Assembly (NCBI GenBank): GCA_031278145.1
Contig: JAITLA010000158.1
Coordinates: 1-7,671 of the forward strand
DNA from: Eubacteriales Family XIII. Incertae Sedis bacterium
GTDB taxonomy: Bacteria > Bacillota_A > Clostridia > Peptostreptococcales > Anaerovoracaceae
Direction of reading: 5' to 3'
DNA: 7,671 nt
Shown piece after piece: positions 6,085 to 7,671 of the stretch (position 1 is its first letter; each line of letters opens with the position of its first letter). The position numbers and the translations under genes were made by a program. The notes under the pieces were generated by a model, which had not been told where the DNA came from, searched no databases, and was given only the letters and a program-made list of their open reading frames with translations.

Positions 6085-6906
6085 TCAAGCTTCGTCGTTC
6101 GTTTCCCGGCGCGCTTCCTCGACCGAGGCCGCCGGCGCGCCCGCGTCTTCCGGCTTGGTTTTTGCCGGCTTCCCTGCGGCGGGCTTCGCCGCGTCCGCCG
6201 TTTCGGCCTTCTCCGCCTTGGGCTTCGCCGCCCGTTTCGGCTTCTCCGCCGCAGGCGCCGCCGTTTCAATCTTTTCCGCCTTCGGCTTCGCCGTTCTCTT
6301 CGGCTTCGGCTCCTTGGCTTCGGTCTTTTCCGGCTCGGGCTTCTCCGTCTTGGCCTTGGCTTTTTCCGCCTCGGGCTTCGCGGTCTTGGGCCTTGCCGCC
6401 CGCTTCGGCTTCGCCGCGGGCGAAGCCGTTTCGGCCGCCGCCGTGTCCGCCGCCTCAAGGGCGCCTTCCGCCGCCGGTTCGGGCTTCTCCGCAACGGGTG
6501 CCGCCGTTTCAATCCCTTCCGCGGCGGCGCTTTCCTCGGTGGGCGCCTGTTCTTCCTCGGCCTCCGCCGCGGGCTTGCCGCTCACGATCTCGCCGTCCAC
6601 CGATATGCCGTCTATCTCGACAAGGGTGTAGGGCTGCCGGTGTCCCCGCTTCTTTCTTTGGTTCTTTTTCGCCTTGTATTTGAAGGTGACGACCTTCTTC
6701 GCCTTGCCGTTCTCGACGACCGTCGCGAGCACGCGCACGGCGTCCAGATAGGGCGTGCCGACCCGCACGGAATCATCCGCGTTCAGATACAGGACTCGAT
6801 CGAATTCGATCTTCGCGCCCGGTTCAACGTCAAGCCTTTCGACGAAAAGCCGGTCTCCATGCTCCACGGCGTACTGCTTCCCGCCGGTTTTGATTACCGC
6901 ATACAT
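6085..6906 (-). CDS. rplU: Large-subunit ribosomal protein L21 with long H1-like C-terminal tail
   Basis: Residues 1-105 are a standard L21: it opens MYAVIKTGGKQYAVEHGD and carries the conserved region near residues 76-94, KYKAKKNQRKKRGHRQPYT, which binds 23S rRNA. L21 is normally about 103 residues; this one has 273. From about residue 111 the chain is low-complexity: an acidic Ala/Glu part (111-160), then a basic Lys/Pro/Ala part (165-250), then a mixed end with DEA at the terminus. The tail resembles histone H1 or AlgP-type C-terminal domains and should be disordered. It is read in the same frame with no stop, and base composition matches the core, so it does not look like a simple frameshift. 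The ATG at 6906 is supported by an AGGAGG site ten nt upstream and by alignment to the family start. First gene after a strong promoter; rpmA follows after 42 nt. Confidence 0.95.
   Translation of the reverse strand: MYAVIKTGGKQYAVEHGDRLFVERLDVEPGAKIEFDRVLYLNADDSVRVGTPYLDAVRVLATVVENGKAKKVVTFKYKAKKNQRKKRGHRQPYTLVEIDGISVDGEIVSGKPAAEAEEEQAPTEESAAAEGIETAAPVAEKPEPAAEGALEAADTAAAETASPAAKPKRAARPKTAKPEAEKAKAKTEKPEPEKTEAKEPKPKRTAKPKAEKIETAAPAAEKPKRAAKPKAEKAETADAAKPAAGKPAKTKPEDAGAPAASVEEARRETNDEA
6196..6303 (-). repeat. Tandem-like 15-residue repeat in the L21 tail
   Basis: Two copies of a 15-residue unit lie 63 nt apart: residues 202-216 (PKRTAKPKAEKIETA) and 223-237 (PKRAAKPKAEKAETA), identical at 13 of 15 positions. 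A weaker third copy begins at residue 167 (PKRAARPK). A separate repeat, IETAAPVAEKP at residues 132-142, recurs as IETAAPAAEKP at 213-223. The pattern suggests the tail grew by duplication and may vary in length between strains. Confidence 0.75.
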
Positions 6907-6985
6907 AATTCAGTTACCTCCTCTGCCCTTCTCGCCATCAGGGTCGCGGTCGCCCGCGTTCAAACCCATTCTGAGCGGCTTACAA
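6907..6985 (-). promoter_or_regulatory. Structured 5' leader of rplU, candidate L21 leader RNA
   Basis: The leader can fold into one long hairpin (6979-6934): outer GCC/GGC, then TCA/TGA, then GGGT/ACCC, then CGCGG/CCGCG closed by a GCGA tetraloop of the GNRA class. All unpaired bases are on the 5' side except one T, so the helix is built of four segments with asymmetric internal loops. An AGGAGG Shine-Dalgarno follows at 6922-6917, ten nt before the ATG. Autoregulatory leaders upstream of rplU are known in Bacillota (the L21 leader family), which makes the same role likely here, but I have not compared it to the family model. It could equally be an unrelated stable 5' hairpin. Confidence 0.55.
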
Positions 6986-6991
6986 ATCAAA

Positions 6992-7020
6992 ATATTAGCA
7001 CAGAAAAAGGCGAATGTCAA
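6992..7020 (-). promoter_or_regulatory. Sigma-A-type promoter of the rplU-rpmA operon
   Basis: Read on the minus strand, TTGACA (7020-7015) is followed by a 17-nt spacer and TAATAT (6997-6992). A TGC directly before the -10 box makes it an extended -10. The -35 box is a perfect consensus match and the -10 differs at one or two positions. Transcription should start near 6985, giving a leader of about 79 nt before rplU. The spacer region is clearly AT-richer than the genes on either side. Prediction from sequence only. Confidence 0.85.
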
Positions 7021-7034
7021 TGTATTTTGAATTT

Positions 7035-7671
7035 CTACACCAAGGAATTCAACAAAAGTCCCACGTTGGAATATCTGTTGTGGGATTGATAGTCGTAATA
7101 ACCCGTGTTGTTCACGGCGTTCGCGCCCGCGTTTGTGTAATACGAAGGGTTGTTTTTGATGTTTGAGGCCACCTTCGCGAGCTTGCTTGTGAAGCCGTAG
7201 TTCGAGGAAGAGGTTTGTGTGAGGAACTTGTTGAGCTCACCGTTCTCCGAAGCGCTCTTGAGTTGCGCCTCGTCCGTCTGCAACAATCCGTCGGAACCCA
7301 TCTTGACGCCGATGCGGCCGAGCGCCGGCAAATAGGTCTTGACCGCGCCCGTGATATCGTCAAACAGGCGTTCCGAACCCTTGCCCACATTCTCGTATGC
7401 CGCCGACAGCAATTTGTTGGTGCCGGCCACGATGTCCTTGACCGCGTTCGCCGCTTTTTCGCCGCCCGCACCCGCCGTTTGCGACGCGGTTTTGAGCGCC
7501 GCGTCCAAACCCTTGCCGCCGGACTTGATCTCCTTCAGATAATTCAACGATCCGGCATCCACACCCGCCTGCTGCGAGGCGTTCTTGTTCCAAGAATCGA
7601 AGTCGCCGCTCGCAACCTTGTCGAGAGTGCCGTTTCCGAAGATAGAAGAAGAACCGCTCTTCTTTGTCGCT
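7035..7671 (-). CDS. Unrecognised protein, C-terminal 211 residues (5' end outside window)
   Basis: The reading frame is open from the window edge to a TAG stop at 7037-7035, so the true start lies beyond 7671; a GTG at 7562 is in frame but has residues continuing upstream of it, so I do not treat it as the start. I cannot assign a family. The visible part is rich in Ser, Gly, Ala, Asn and Lys, has no membrane segment and no Cys, and ends in a Tyr/Asn-rich stretch (NTGYYDYQSHNRYSN) followed by a short hydrophobic end, GLLLNSLV. A middle segment, GRIGVKMGSDGLLQTDEAQL, loosely recalls the 'later residues count as the completed filament-cap' region of FliD-type flagellar hook-associated proteins, where a similar phrase of short length occurs; this is an inference from pattern only. 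Composition suggests a secreted or surface-assembled protein. Its stop is only about 15 bp from the -35 box of the rplU promoter, and no terminator is visible between them. Confidence 0.7.
   Translation of the reverse strand, partial: ATKKSGSSSIFGNGTLDKVASGDFDSWNKNASQQAGVDAGSLNYLKEIKSGGKGLDAALKTASQTAGAGGEKAANAVKDIVAGTNKLLSAAYENVGKGSERLFDDITGAVKTYLPALGRIGVKMGSDGLLQTDEAQLKSASENGELNKFLTQTSSSNYGFTSKLAKVASNIKNNPSYYTNAGANAVNNTGYYDYQSHNRYSNVGLLLNSLV

Noticed and set aside
5683..7089. A 468-codon open frame on the plus strand with many Arg/Leu/Phe/Gly
   Set aside because: It is the reverse of the Lys/Ala/Glu codons of the L21 tail and of rpmA; both minus-strand genes are certain by family match.

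Overview
This window looks like a piece of chromosome from a GC-rich member of the Bacillota, most likely an uncultured clostridial lineage. The reasons are gene content (ComEA, a DUF896/YnzC-type small protein, the TIGR03960 radical SAM protein paired with its DUF2344 partner, and an rplU-rpmA-obg block), strong purine-rich Shine-Dalgarno sites, and AT-rich intergenic spacers with near-consensus sigma-A promoters inside otherwise GC-rich coding DNA. No species can be named. Every gene I can support lies on the minus strand, so the window is transcribed from high to low coordinates.

In transcription order: (1) 7671-7035 is the 3' part of an unrecognised protein gene, cut by the window edge. 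(2) 7034-6907 holds a TTGACA-17-TAATAT promoter with an extended -10, then a structured leader of about 79 nt. (3) rplU (ribosomal protein L21) follows, with an unusual C-terminal tail of about 165 residues rich in Lys, Ala, Pro and Glu. (4) rpmA (L27) comes next, with no N-terminal pre-sequence, and no prp protease gene sits between rplU and rpmA. (5) An intrinsic terminator lies 27 nt before obg. (6) obg is a complete three-domain ribosome-assembly GTPase. (7) A single 796-residue gene fuses an HD phosphohydrolase-type domain to a complete TIGR03960 radical SAM protein. (8) The DUF2344 partner gene overlaps or nearly overlaps it.

A 150-bp AT-rich spacer (1171-1320) then carries a second strong promoter (TTGACA-17-TAGAAT), framed by a perfect 10-bp inverted repeat. 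It drives comEA, the membrane-anchored DNA receptor of competence, and a small DUF896 protein. Positions 1-181 hold no gene I can support but contain three hairpins; the outermost may be the operon terminator, cut by the window edge.

Functionally the window joins a ribosome block (L21, L27, Obg), a radical SAM pair of unknown substrate often found near such genes, and a separately promoted competence unit. The items most worth a second look are the H1-like tail on L21, the HD-radical SAM fusion, the terminator just before obg, the loss of the L27 processing system, and the inverted repeat around the comEA promoter. I found no CRISPR array, transposon or defence system.
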